A stretch of 64,000 nt of DNA from Sedimentibacter saalensis (GCF_007830175.1 NZ_VLKH01000006.1:33708-97707), one strand, 5' to 3'. Shown: positions 52,553-61,683, counted from the first letter of the stretch. The notes: generated from the letters alone by a model not told the origin. Made by a program: numbers and translations.

Positions 52553-53739
52553 ACAATATAGATTTATGGGATTTAGATAACATGTGTTGCGGTTGTACTG
52601 CTTGCTTTAATGTGTGTCCCACGAAAGCTATAACAATGACCTCTAATGAAAGAGGTTTTTATGTCCCATCGGTAAATGTTCTAAAGTGTATCTCTTGTGG
52701 ATTATGCAAAAAGGTATGTCAAATTGAAAATATTCCACAAAGAAATAAGCCTTCTGATAAATATGGTATTGTAAATCATAATAATGACCTTCGAATGAAA
52801 TCTTCATCAGGTGGACTTTTTTCAGCGATACTAATGAAAATGTTTGAACAATACCCCAATAGATTTCATTGTTTTGGTGTAAAATTTGATGATGATTTAA
52901 CTGCTATACACTCATGTGCGGATTCGCTTTCGGAATGCGCAGATTTTAGGGGGTCTAAGTATGTCCAAAGTGATTTGAACAATGTATTTACACATATCGG
53001 TCAGCTATTACGACAAGGTGATACGGTTATGTTCACAGGAACTGGATGTCAATGCGCAGGGTTAAAGAACTATATCGTAACAAAGCATATTGATGATTCA
53101 AATTTGTTTGTTGTAGATATTGTATGTCATGGTGCACCTTCGAATGGGTTGTGGAAAGATTATATTAAGGCAATAGAAGATACAACTGGTCAAAAAATCT
53201 TATCTTATAAATTTAGGAACAAAGAAGATGGTTGGAGAGGTCTGCATCCTTTAGCTATACTTGCTAATGGTGATATGGTTGAACGGAATAAGCTGTTTCT
53301 ATCCTATGGTCGATTCTTTGGAAGACTATCGTTAAATGTACCGTGCTATTCTTGTAAATACGCAAATACAAAACGTATCGGTGATTTAACTATGGGAGAT
53401 TATTGGGGAATTGAGAAATCTGATTGCTCGTTTGATGATGGTAAAGGTGTATCACTTTGTCTTGTGAATACCCAAAAAGGAAAGCTGATATTTGACGGTA
53501 TCAGAGAGAGTATTGAAAGTTATGAAATAAAAGACACGAGTTATCTTCAGCCGCAGCTTTGTGCACCAACATCAAGGAATATTTTATCAAAAGATTTTTG
53601 GAAGGATTATAAAAATAAAGGCTACATGTATGTGGTAAAAAAATATACAGGGCATAGTAGAGGATATAGTGCTGTTATGAAGATTTTTACGAAGATAAAA
53701 ACGATTTGCTTTATAAGGTGGGCACCCCCTAAAATCTAA
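52531..53739 (+). CDS. Fe-S protein with F420-hydrogenase/dehydrogenase beta-subunit domain
   Basis: This 402-residue protein has two [4Fe-4S] ferredoxin motifs near the N-terminus, CCGCTACFNVCPTKAI (about 15-31) and CISCGLCKKVCQ (about 53-64). A FrhB/F420-dehydrogenase beta-like domain follows: SSSGGLFSAILMKMFEQ, RGSKYVQSDLNNVF, FTGTGCQCAGLKNYI, DIVCHGAPSNGLWKDYI and a later Cys pair in PCYSCKYANTKRIGDLTMGDYWG. These proteins move electrons through flavin and Fe-S centres. In glycan loci they accompany pyruvyl transferases, and their substrate there is unknown. ATG 52531 is chosen because the Cys motif then lies at the normal place; the frame upstream is inside the flippase gene. It ends locus C. 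Confidence 0.92.
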   Translation: MEKKKALNNIDLWDLDNMCCGCTACFNVCPTKAITMTSNERGFYVPSVNVLKCISCGLCKKVCQIENIPQRNKPSDKYGIVNHNNDLRMKSSSGGLFSAILMKMFEQYPNRFHCFGVKFDDDLTAIHSCADSLSECADFRGSKYVQSDLNNVFTHIGQLLRQGDTVMFTGTGCQCAGLKNYIVTKHIDDSNLFVVDIVCHGAPSNGLWKDYIKAIEDTTGQKILSYKFRNKEDGWRGLHPLAILANGDMVERNKLFLSYGRFFGRLSLNVPCYSCKYANTKRIGDLTMGDYWGIEKSDCSFDDGKGVSLCLVNTQKGKLIFDGIRESIESYEIKDTSYLQPQLCAPTSRNILSKDFWKDYKNKGYMYVVKKYTGHSRGYSAVMKIFTKIKTICFIRWAPPKI

Positions 53740-54762
53740 AAAAAATATACTCTAAAAGGTGTCCTAAAGCTTATACTGAAGGATGAGAAAATCAAAGAAG
53801 GCTCACACTGAGATTGAAACAAAAAAAGGGGTTTCTGTTTTATTAGTTAATAAAAATAAGGGACAATATTAATAGATGAGTTAACAAAATACTGATATGA
53901 CACCAATATACTGGACACAATGCTATGAATACAAATTACTTCAAGAAAAGAATTGATAGAGAAGAATCAAGATAAATAATAAAAAATATATATGGTTAAC
54001 TGTGTCCATAAAAATGGGGCTGATTTTTAGAGCTTTGTCAGGAAAACTCATTTTTTCAGATATAATTTCTGATATAATTATAGATTAGTAAAAATAGGAA
54101 TTTTCTAAATAAAAAAAGCACTGTATATATGTATATGTAGTAAAAAATAATAAAAGATGTTTTGCTTTTTAAACTTATTTATTATAAGCTAGCCGAGTTT
54201 CCATTGGTGTCATCTGATTATATGTATGTATTCTATAGAAGTTATAAAAGAAAATATATTGTTCTACAGCTTGTTCAACTTCGGATTTTGAATAAATTTT
54301 ATAATGATAAAGGCTTTCGGGTTTAGTATAAGCAGCAGATGTAAATTTGGTTCCCTAGTCACTATATATGATTATAGTTGCAACTTTATTACTTCCAACT
54401 GATTTTAAGGCCTTATCAAAATGTTGAACAGGCATATCAGGGGCAACAACATTATTAAAAGAATAAAAAGATGTATGAAGAAAGATCCAAAACAATTCCT
54501 CCGAAATTTGTTGAGTTTGAAAACGTACATCAAGAAAGGCGTAAAACTGTCGTCCGTAAAACGACTGTGGTCTATAGATAGATGGTTATATTGAGAAGTA
54601 TAAAGTTATAGAATATAATTATGACTTCAGTGATTGCTGGCAGTTTATTATAACAATAGAGAATAATACATTGAAGTATTATTAGGTAAGGAATAATTGA
54701 AGCTTTTCTTTATTGAGAAGTTTTCGTTAAATAGAAGTTAAAATTTCAAAGGGGGATTAACC
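53740..54762. other. About 1 kb of non-coding DNA with insertion-sequence debris
   Basis: No intact gene was seen. A decayed transposase is recognisable on the minus strand at 54180-54540. GTGTCCATAAAAATGGGGCTG (53 to 73 bases into the 54000s) resembles the end of an IS3-type element, but no partner end was identified. A short frame at 53784 stops after 29 codons. The rest is AT-rich and unrecognised, up to the ribosome binding site of the WG-repeat gene. Confidence 0.6.
54180..54540 (-). pseudogene. Degraded IS3-family-like transposase fragment
   Basis: Reading the minus strand gives NNVVAPDMPVQHFDKALK, then IIIYSD-stop-GTKFTSAAY, then KSEVEQAVEQYIFFYN and RIHTYNQMTPMETRLAYNK before a stop. 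SDQGTKFTS and YIxFYNxxRIxxxxxxMTPMExR are landmarks of IS3/IS150-type integrase-core transposases. Here the Gln codon of SDQG has become TAG (near 54357). The usual block between the two landmarks is missing, indicating an internal deletion. No intact ends or overlapping orfA were found. It is a dead remnant. Confidence 0.6.
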
Positions 54763-56265
54763 ATGAGTAAAAAAGATAGCAAACATATAGTTCTATTATT
54801 ATTTGTTATTATCATTTTATTTTTAAATGGTTGTGAGGGGGAAAGTTTAGACAGTGCAAAGGATGACGTATATGTAGATGATTTACTCATTTCAAGGAAT
54901 GACGGCAAAGTTATGCTTCTAAGTATAAATGATGAAGTACTTAACGAATTTGACAATATAACTCCTATTTTAGCTAACGGATTGATACCAGTTAAAATAA
55001 AAGGAGCTTGGGGTTATGCTAACAAAAAGGGAGAAGTTGTTATAAATCCGGAGTATATAGATGTATCACCATTTTTAGGAAAAATAGCAGCGGTAAATAT
55101 AAAAGGAAAAATTGGTTTTATTGATCAAAAAGGCAATCTCATTGTAGAGCCGCAATATCAAGGAGTAATATGTTACAGTGAAGGTTTATGGACTGTAGAT
55201 AAAAATGGATTAGTGGGATTTGTTGATGAAAGCGGAAACGAGGTAATTAAGTGTCAATTCATATTACCAGATGATGCATTTCCGCAAGCATATAAATTTG
55301 CAGATGGTATAGCTGCTGTGTATATTGATGATGGATATGCATTAATAGATAAAAAAGGAAATGTTGTTTCTGAAGATATTGTGGATTCTTTTGAAGCGGG
55401 ACGAAAACTATCTAATGATGGCATGATTAAATTTATGAAAGACGGCAAGTATGGGTTTATTAATGCAAAGGATGGCAAAACAGCCATAAATGCATTGTAT
55501 GATTATGCTGATGATTTTTCAAACGGTCTATGCTGTGTCGCATTAGAAGGCAAATGGGGATGTATCAATAAGGAAGGTAACTATGTAATTGAACCTGCCT
55601 TTGATTACATTGGCGGATTTTCAGAAGGAATGGCCTGTGTAATAATCGATGAAAAATATGGATTTATTGATGAAAGCGGCAAAGTTATTATTGAACCTAT
55701 ATATGAAGATGTTGCTGATGGCTTTTCTGATGGATTAGCTTGTGTTAAGTCAGATGGTAAATATGGAGTAATTGATAAAGAAGGCAAATTTGTTATACAG
55801 CCAATATATGAAAGTAATATAACACTTTCAGATGGAATGGGAATGTTTTATGAAAATGATAAGGTTGGATTTATTGATGCACAAGGAAATATTATAATAA
55901 AACCTGAACTTGATCCAAACTATGTCAGACATTTTTCTAACGGATATGCTTATGTTAGATTAGAAAATATTTGGCGCAGAATAAATAAAAACGGTGAAAT
56001 TGTAACAACTTATGGTGATGAAAGTGTGGACATGGAGGTAAATAAAAGCTATTCTTCATTTATGGCAACAATGAAAGATTTATTTGATAATGATTTGGAT
56101 TTAGTATTCGGTTATGACGGCTTTGCAATTTTTTATGATTCTGACACCGGGTATAACGGTGGAATTATAAACAGGGATGGTGAAATCATAATAGAACCTA
56201 AATACAGTGTCCTCGAACGAATAATTGACAATGATGCATTGGATAAAATGTTAAAATTAGAATAA
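54763..56265 (+). CDS. WG-repeat (KWG) lipoprotein
   Basis: This 500-residue predicted lipoprotein has a basic start, a hydrophobic core (about 9-22) and LFLNGC, a good lipobox at about 20-25. The mature part is about ten tandem WG repeats of roughly 35-45 residues. Typical phrases are GAWGYANKKGEVVINPEY, GKIGFIDQKGNLIVEPQY, GKYGVIDKEGKFVIQPIY and NKVGF-type variants separated by FSNGLA or FSEGMA. These fold into beta-rich blades and are thought to mediate binding; no catalysis is known. The last 90 residues are less regular. It starts at an ATG behind AAGGGGG. It stands alone between the IS remnant and the CpsCDB cassette. Confidence 0.92.
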   Translation: MSKKDSKHIVLLLFVIIILFLNGCEGESLDSAKDDVYVDDLLISRNDGKVMLLSINDEVLNEFDNITPILANGLIPVKIKGAWGYANKKGEVVINPEYIDVSPFLGKIAAVNIKGKIGFIDQKGNLIVEPQYQGVICYSEGLWTVDKNGLVGFVDESGNEVIKCQFILPDDAFPQAYKFADGIAAVYIDDGYALIDKKGNVVSEDIVDSFEAGRKLSNDGMIKFMKDGKYGFINAKDGKTAINALYDYADDFSNGLCCVALEGKWGCINKEGNYVIEPAFDYIGGFSEGMACVIIDEKYGFIDESGKVIIEPIYEDVADGFSDGLACVKSDGKYGVIDKEGKFVIQPIYESNITLSDGMGMFYENDKVGFIDAQGNIIIKPELDPNYVRHFSNGYAYVRLENIWRRINKNGEIVTTYGDESVDMEVNKSYSSFMATMKDLFDNDLDLVFGYDGFAIFYDSDTGYNGGIINRDGEIIIEPKYSVLERIIDNDALDKMLKLE

Positions 56266-56391
56266 TTTAAATTCTTTAAATTATAACAAAGGCAGTTTTG
56301 GTTCATATATACACTTTAATCAAGGAGTTAATTATGATTTGACAATAAGATACATATAAGTTAAAATTTACATAGAATAAAATAATTTTAG

Positions 56392-56421
56392 TTGAAATTT
56401 TAAGTTTTTTGTCGATATAAT
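56392..56421 (+). promoter_or_regulatory. Putative sigma-A promoter of the cpsCDB cassette
   Basis: TTGAAA (56392-56397) and TATAAT (56416-56421) are separated by 18 bases, about 70 bases before the cpsC start. Confidence 0.55.
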
Positions 56422-56489
56422 TAGAAGTGAGTGTTTTGAGTTTTTATGAAACAATCATTAGTTATATCTATGCTAAAAGGAGAAATGTA

Positions 56490-57251
56490 ATGTACGAAAA
56501 TGAAGATTATGATGTGATTGAGCTTAGGGAAATTTTTCTCATATTGAAAAAGTACCTTGTTCCGGTAATCATAGTGCCGATTATTTTTGCGGTTATTGGA
56601 GCATTAGTCAGCATTTATTTGATTAATCCGGTTTATGAAGCTTCTACCACACTCATAGTAAGACAAAACAAAGATTCAAATGAAGAAATCAATATTACTG
56701 ACGTTAATTTAGGGAAGAGTCTTGTATATACATATGCTGAGATGGCAAAATCCAATACAGTCTTAGAAAATACAAGAAATTCATTGAAACTTAATGAATT
56801 AAACGGCGATTCCATATCAGTGTCACCTGTAAAGGATACGCAAATTCTTAAGGTATCAGTTCAAAACACAAGTCCTCAGTTAGCAATGGATATTGCTAAT
56901 ACGCTCGTTGAGGAATTCACTGTTGAAATTGTCAGAATAACTAAGTCAGACAACGTGGCTGTTGTGGATTATGCAACATTGCCGGGATCACCGATCAAGC
57001 CTAATAAAGTCATGAATACAGCCATAGCTGCAGTGTTAGGTGAAATGATAGTCTTATTAATTATTTTCCTTAAGGAGTACTTGGACAATACAATTAAATC
57101 TGAAAAGGATATTGAAAAATACTTAGGTGTGGCCGTAATTGGGACAATACCTAATTTCAACCAGGGGGGAGAAAAGACAAATGGAAAGATACAAAGTAAG
57201 AGACGATCAGAAGTCTCCCATAGCAGAAGCGTACAGGAAAATTGCAACTAA
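56490..57251 (+). CDS. cpsC: CpsC/YwqC-type tyrosine kinase modulator (Wzz domain)
   Basis: This 253-residue membrane adaptor activates the CpsD tyrosine kinase and takes part in polysaccharide chain-length control. It has the cytoplasmic start IELREIFLILKKYLVPVI and helix 1 (about 20-45). The Wzz extracytoplasmic domain begins NPVYEASTTLIVRQ. A Pro-containing PGSPIKPNKVMNTAIA leads into helix 2 (about 178-198). A cytoplasmic tail (ISEKDIEKYLGVAVIGTIP-like) is the part expected to contact CpsD. ATG 56490 follows AAAGGAG; the frame extends 21 codons further without a site. It overlaps cpsD by 71 bases. Confidence 0.92.
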   Translation: MYENEDYDVIELREIFLILKKYLVPVIIVPIIFAVIGALVSIYLINPVYEASTTLIVRQNKDSNEEINITDVNLGKSLVYTYAEMAKSNTVLENTRNSLKLNELNGDSISVSPVKDTQILKVSVQNTSPQLAMDIANTLVEEFTVEIVRITKSDNVAVVDYATLPGSPIKPNKVMNTAIAAVLGEMIVLLIIFLKEYLDNTIKSEKDIEKYLGVAVIGTIPNFNQGGEKTNGKIQSKRRSEVSHSRSVQENCN

Positions 57252-57837
57252 CATACAATTTGCAAATTTAGACAGCAACATAAAGACTATTATGGTTTCA
57301 AGCTGTATGGCCAGCGAAGGCAAGACAACTACAATCAGCAATTTAGCAAGCGTAATGGCTGAATTAAATAAGAACATACTTTTAATTGATCTTGATTTAA
57401 GAAAACCGACCGTTCATAAGCAGTTCAACTTATCTAACAGAGCCGGATTGACAGATTTGCTTATGCACAAGGATGATTATGTTGGTTATATACAGAACGT
57501 ACATCCGGGCTTAGATGTCATTACTTCAGGTAAAATCCCTGCAAATCCTACAGAGGTTATAAATTCAAATGCAATTAAAGAGTTGATAAAAAAACTGTCA
57601 GGACAATATGACTACATATTTTTAGACACTCCGCCGCTGGTGTTGGTCAGCGACCCTTTAACTATTGCAACATATTCAGATGCGGTTATATTAACTATTG
57701 CCCATTCAGAAACAGAAAAAGAAGTTATAAGAAGGTCTATTGATAGTTTAAAACAAGTTAACGCTAATATAATCGGGACTATTTTAAACAAAATGCCTGT
57801 ATCAAAACACAATAAGTACTATTACAGCTATTATTAA
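57181..57837 (+). CDS. cpsD: CpsD/YwqD-type bacterial tyrosine kinase
   Basis: This 218-residue BY-kinase autophosphorylates on a C-terminal tyrosine cluster and controls polysaccharide assembly. The deviant Walker A motif SCMASEGKTTTISNLA (about 40-55), Walker A' ILLIDLDLRKPTVHK and Walker B YIFLDTPPLVLVSDP are all present. The C-terminus is KYYYSYY, the phosphorylatable cluster. The N-terminal SPIAEAYRKIATNIQFA matches the activation-loop entry of the family. ATG 57181 is chosen for GGGGGAG upstream and because it begins the kinase normally. It overlaps cpsC and is followed by the phosphatase after 18 bases. A close paralogue lies at 62799. Confidence 0.95.
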   Translation: MERYKVRDDQKSPIAEAYRKIATNIQFANLDSNIKTIMVSSCMASEGKTTTISNLASVMAELNKNILLIDLDLRKPTVHKQFNLSNRAGLTDLLMHKDDYVGYIQNVHPGLDVITSGKIPANPTEVINSNAIKELIKKLSGQYDYIFLDTPPLVLVSDPLTIATYSDAVILTIAHSETEKEVIRRSIDSLKQVNANIIGTILNKMPVSKHNKYYYSYY

Positions 57838-57855
57838 TGAATTTTGGTGGTTACT

Positions 57856-58635
57856 ATGATTGATATGCATACCCATGTTTTATTTGGTGTTGATGACGGA
57901 GCCAAGACAATTGATGATTCCCTGGGTTTAATAAAGGAAGAAGTAAATAAAGGTGTCAGTAAAATTATTTTAACTCCCCATTTTAAGAAAAAATATGGAG
58001 AAACAAGCGTAGAAAAAATAAATGAAAACTTTAAAGTTTTAAAAGAAATAGTATGTGAGGAAAATTTAAATGTAGAGTTATTTTTAGGGTCTGAGGTTTA
58101 CTTGGATCATAACTACTATGACACCCTATGGAAGGAACCAATAATTACTCTGGCAGGTTCAGACTATGTGTTAATAGAGTTCAGTATGACGGATATACCA
58201 AAAAACATTCCCGAAATATGCTACGAGGCAAATCTCAAGGGTTTCATACCTATTATAGCTCATGTGGAAAGATACGATACCTTATATGACAATACTCAAT
58301 TGATTAGAGATATATTAAATGAGGGTGCTCATTTTCAAATAAATGCTTCTACTATTGTAAATAAAGAAGAAAAAGAAAGCTCTAAGTTTGTAAATTATTT
58401 GCTGAAAAATGAACTTATCAGTTTTGTTGCTTCTGATGTTCACAATAGAGATTCAAGAGCTTTTTATTTAGATAAAGCATACAGTGTGGTTAATAAAATT
58501 TGCAGTCACAGCTATGCTGAAAAAATATTCAAGGAAAATCAAGAAAAAGTTATAATGAATAAATACTTTGATAGCCCTAAATTAGAAATTAAAAAGGGTT
58601 TTATGTCAAAGTTATTTAATAAAAAATTATCATAA
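57856..58635 (+). CDS. cpsB: CpsB/YwqE-type protein tyrosine phosphatase (PHP family)
   Basis: This 259-residue metal-dependent phosphatase removes phosphate from CpsD. It has the PHP-domain motif MIDMHTHVLFGVDDGAKTID at the N-terminus and LTPHFKKKYGE. GSEVYLDHNYY, IAHVERYDTL and FVASDVHNRDSR provide the remaining metal ligands. Length and motif order match YwqE/CpsB. ATG 57856 follows GGTGG; a GTG four codons earlier is in frame. With cpsC and cpsD it makes a complete phosphorylation cycle that normally tunes capsule or EPS synthesis. No glycosyltransferase follows, so it presumably acts on the loci upstream. Confidence 0.94.
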   Translation: MIDMHTHVLFGVDDGAKTIDDSLGLIKEEVNKGVSKIILTPHFKKKYGETSVEKINENFKVLKEIVCEENLNVELFLGSEVYLDHNYYDTLWKEPIITLAGSDYVLIEFSMTDIPKNIPEICYEANLKGFIPIIAHVERYDTLYDNTQLIRDILNEGAHFQINASTIVNKEEKESSKFVNYLLKNELISFVASDVHNRDSRAFYLDKAYSVVNKICSHSYAEKIFKENQEKVIMNKYFDSPKLEIKKGFMSKLFNKKLS

Positions 58636-58659
58636 GTATTATTCGAAAGGGGAAAACAA

Positions 58660-60531
58660 ATGAACAAAATTAAAAAGACTATTGCAATAATTTTATGTTT
58701 AGTCTTAGCAACTAGTGGTCTTGCTTTTGCAGAAGAAGTTGCTGTAACATCTGCACCTGCAACAGACTATACAGGGCATTGGGCAGAAGGCACTATTCAG
58801 AAATGGATGGATGCAGGCAAAATATCAGGATATAGTGACGGAAGTTACAAACCTGATAACAACATTACAAGAGCTGAATTTGTAAAATTAGTTAACGGTA
58901 CAATTGATTTTAGCAAAAAAGCAAATGTAGCATACAAAGATGTTACAACTGCTGACTGGTTTTACGACTATGTAGGAATTGCCCAGGAAATAGGGTATAT
59001 TTCTGGTTATTCAAAGGATTCATTTGGACCAAATGATTACATAACAAGAGAACAGGCAGCTTCTATACTTGCAAGAATTCAGTATCTTAATGGCAATGTT
59101 GCTGCAGCAAACAAGTTCAGCGACAAATCAAAAGTATCATCATGGGCAGCTGAATCAGTTGGAGCAGCATTAGATGCAGGATTCGTAACTGGATACAATG
59201 ATGGAACCTTCAGACCTTCAAACAAATTAACAAGAGCTGAAGCTTTGACTATGCTTGACAATGTATTGGTTAATGCTAAGAATGTTGTTGTTTACAAAGA
59301 TGGAGCAGAACTGAAAGACAAAGTTGTTGCAGGTGATTTAATAATTGCCAAGACAGTTGGAGAAGGAAATGTACATCTTACAAATGTTGAAGTAAAAGGT
59401 GAAATAAAAGTATTAGGCGGCGGATTAAATTCCGTATACTTCAACAATGTTAAAGTATCAAATATTGAAGTTTTAAAAGACAAAGTTAGACTTGTTTTCG
59501 CTGATGGTTCAGTAATTGAAAACTTGACAACAGGAACTGAAACTGTATTGGAAAACACTGATGGAACAATTGCTAAAGTTACAGTATCCGGAAACGGTGA
59601 AGTAACATTGACAGGAAACTTCGGTGAAGTAACTGTTACAGGAAGTTCAAACATAACACTAGATGACGCTGTAATAACAAAATTGGTAGTAGAACAAAAG
59701 ATTACAATTGAAGGAACAGGTACTATAGCTACATTGGAAGCAAATGCAAATGGCATCAAGTATGAAGCTGAAGTAAAAATTACAAAGACAGTAACTGGTG
59801 AAGGCGTAACTGAAAAACCAGCTGTTGTTGTAGTAGAGACTTCAGGCGGTGGCGGTGGAGGCGGCGGATCCGTTGACCCAGTAACTGTTCCTGCATTAAG
59901 AGTATCATTCATTGAAAATACTAACACATACAGATTTAGTTATACTTATAAAGACACGGATAATGACATTTCTGAGTTCTTATTATTTATGATAGATGAT
60001 ATTTTAAGCGACAGCAGTAATAATGAGTTTATAAATGATTACTTAGGTAAAGTTAATTCACGATTAGATGAAATGTATGCTGGTGATACAAAGGTTTATA
60101 GCGAAGAAGGCTGGAATAAGGCTATTGTGTACCTTGACAACACAAACATTAAAGAAGATATTCAGGGACTTAAGAGTGCTTTGTTAGATGGAACTATCAG
60201 TCCTGAGGATATAATAGCATTAATTGGAGTATTTAATGATTCCAATACAAGTGATGCTAATGCTATTTTAGAGAACCTTACTGCAAATGACATTGATCAG
60301 AAAATTATGCAATATAAAGGTGTTGATGTTAAATATTCATTAAAATCAAATGCATCAAGTACACCTATTACAAACACTTCAGATATAGCTACATTTATAA
60401 TTGATAATATTCTATATTCTGACATAAGTGTTGATGCATTTTTGCAGCAATTCGGAACAGTTGAATTAACTGTACAATATGGCGAGAACATCGGTAAAAT
60501 AATAATAGATAAAAATTCTATAGTTAAATAG
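58660..60531 (+). CDS. SLH-domain surface protein with beta-rich stalk
   Basis: This 623-residue exported protein has a signal peptide (1 to about 25, ending LAFAEE). Three SLH modules (about 38-200) follow, marked YTGHWAEGTIQKW...ITRAEF, YKDVTTADWFYDYV...YITREQA and FSDKSKVSSWAAE...KLTRAEA. A beta-strand-rich region (about 205-395) has regular GDLIIAKTV, GEIKVLGGG and GEVTLTGNFGEVTVTG phrases suggesting a solenoid. A nine-Gly stretch and a unique C-terminal domain of about 220 residues come after. The latter is acidic, with no recognised function. It starts at an ATG after AAAGGGG and ends at a perfect terminator. A wall-anchored structural or binding role is expected from the SLH modules. 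Confidence 0.92.
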   Translation: MNKIKKTIAIILCLVLATSGLAFAEEVAVTSAPATDYTGHWAEGTIQKWMDAGKISGYSDGSYKPDNNITRAEFVKLVNGTIDFSKKANVAYKDVTTADWFYDYVGIAQEIGYISGYSKDSFGPNDYITREQAASILARIQYLNGNVAAANKFSDKSKVSSWAAESVGAALDAGFVTGYNDGTFRPSNKLTRAEALTMLDNVLVNAKNVVVYKDGAELKDKVVAGDLIIAKTVGEGNVHLTNVEVKGEIKVLGGGLNSVYFNNVKVSNIEVLKDKVRLVFADGSVIENLTTGTETVLENTDGTIAKVTVSGNGEVTLTGNFGEVTVTGSSNITLDDAVITKLVVEQKITIEGTGTIATLEANANGIKYEAEVKITKTVTGEGVTEKPAVVVVETSGGGGGGGGSVDPVTVPALRVSFIENTNTYRFSYTYKDTDNDISEFLLFMIDDILSDSSNNEFINDYLGKVNSRLDEMYAGDTKVYSEEGWNKAIVYLDNTNIKEDIQGLKSALLDGTISPEDIIALIGVFNDSNTSDANAILENLTANDIDQKIMQYKGVDVKYSLKSNASSTPITNTSDIATFIIDNILYSDISVDAFLQQFGTVELTVQYGENIGKIIIDKNSIVK

Positions 60532-60538
60532 TAAATGG

Positions 60539-60562
60539 GCGGGCTTAAAGCCCGCTTGTTTT
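60539..60562 (+). terminator. Terminator after the large SLH gene
   Basis: GCGGGCT, loop TAA and AGCCCGC are followed by TTGTTTT, eight bases after the stop codon. Confidence 0.85.
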
Positions 60563-60578
60563 AAATTCGGAGGATATT

Positions 60579-61535
60579 TTGAAAAGATTTAATCTTATAA
60601 TTTCATTCATTTTATTAACATTATTACTAACTCAAAATGTATTTGCGACAGAAAATATAAATGATGTAAGTTTTACAGATTTAGATGAAAATTATTGGGC
60701 ATTTGAAGGAATAGAAAAACTTGTAAGCTCAGATATTATAGTAGGATATCCTGATGGGTCATTTAAGCCGGAAGGAAACATAACAAGAGCAGAATTAGTA
60801 AAGATTGTAAACAAAGTTTATTCTTTTACACAAAAACAAGATACTACAAGTTTTGCTGATATAAAATTGGAAGACTGGTATTATGAAGAAGTACTAATCG
60901 CACAAGCTGCAGGATATATAAACGGATATCCAGACGGAACTTTTAAACCGAACGAATTAGTAACAAGAGAAGAATTATGTAAAATAATTGATGTTATAAA
61001 TAATTTGGTATTATTGCCTGTTGATAAATTACCTTCTGACGAGATATCTCCTTGGGCAGTAGAGTACGTTAATAAAGTTATATCAAATAGACTTATGTTG
61101 GTTGATGAAAATGGTAATTTCAGAGCTACTGAAAAGGCAACTAGAGCTGAAGCTTGCGATGCATTGGCGAAGTTTTTATTAGATGAAAATGAAGATCAAC
61201 CTGATTCAACACCTAATTCAGGAAATGGAGGTAGCACTGAAGAAGCGGTTGATGAAACATTAAGTAAAGTTACAAGAAGACTTGAAGTAGGTGTTATTCC
61301 TAACTTATCATCAGAAGATCAAATTGAAATTGTAAATGATATTATTGAAAATATAAAAGCTTATGAAGCAGATAAAACGCACGACTATGAAAGTGCAGCC
61401 AAAGAAGTATATAAAAAATACAATCAATTGTCTGAAGCTGAAAAAATTGAATTACAGCTTGAAATAAGTGATCAGAATGATCTCAGAGATTTAAGGTCAT
61501 TAAAGGACTTTTTCTTCCCGGATGCTGACATATAA
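60579..61535 (+). CDS. Short SLH-domain surface protein
   Basis: This 318-residue exported protein has a signal peptide (1 to about 24, ending VFATEN). It has three SLH modules: FTDLDENYWAFEGIEKL...NITRAEL (about 30-75), FADIKLEDWYYEEV...LVTREEL (about 88-135) and a weaker DEISPWAVEYV...KATRAEA (about 148-195). The C-terminal part (about 210-318) is acidic, largely helical and without recognised domain. The start is TTG 60579 behind CGGAGGA. It lies directly after the terminator of the larger SLH gene and may be read through. It resembles the 11204 protein in layout but not in its C-terminus. Confidence 0.9.
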   Translation: MKRFNLIISFILLTLLLTQNVFATENINDVSFTDLDENYWAFEGIEKLVSSDIIVGYPDGSFKPEGNITRAELVKIVNKVYSFTQKQDTTSFADIKLEDWYYEEVLIAQAAGYINGYPDGTFKPNELVTREELCKIIDVINNLVLLPVDKLPSDEISPWAVEYVNKVISNRLMLVDENGNFRATEKATRAEACDALAKFLLDENEDQPDSTPNSGNGGSTEEAVDETLSKVTRRLEVGVIPNLSSEDQIEIVNDIIENIKAYEADKTHDYESAAKEVYKKYNQLSEAEKIELQLEISDQNDLRDLRSLKDFFFPDADI

Positions 61536-61600
61536 ATTCTAGGGACGGACCTTTCAGTTAAGTTCAAATGAAAGATTACTTTGAAACTATAGTAGTGTAG

Positions 61601-61683
61601 TGTCATCCTGAACGATAGTGAAGGATCTCGGTTTTCAAAAGATTTAAAATGATGAGATCCTTCGTATGTGTCTCAGGATGACT
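61601..61683. repeat. MITE-like inverted-repeat element (family 2), copy 4
   Basis: TGTCATCCTGAACGATAG opens the element and TCTCAGGATGACT closes it; GAAGGATCTC and GATGAGATCCTTC are the inner arms. It is in the opposite orientation to copy 1. Confidence 0.75.

Noticed and set aside
53784..53873. Short plus-strand frame beginning MRKSKKAHTEIE
   Set aside because: It has 29 codons, no clear ribosome binding site and no recognisable similarity; it was left within the IS debris region.
59292..59927. Minus-strand 211-codon frame inside the SLH gene
   Set aside because: It is the Pro/Val/Thr-rich shadow of a Gly/Thr/Val repeat region and has no initiation signal.
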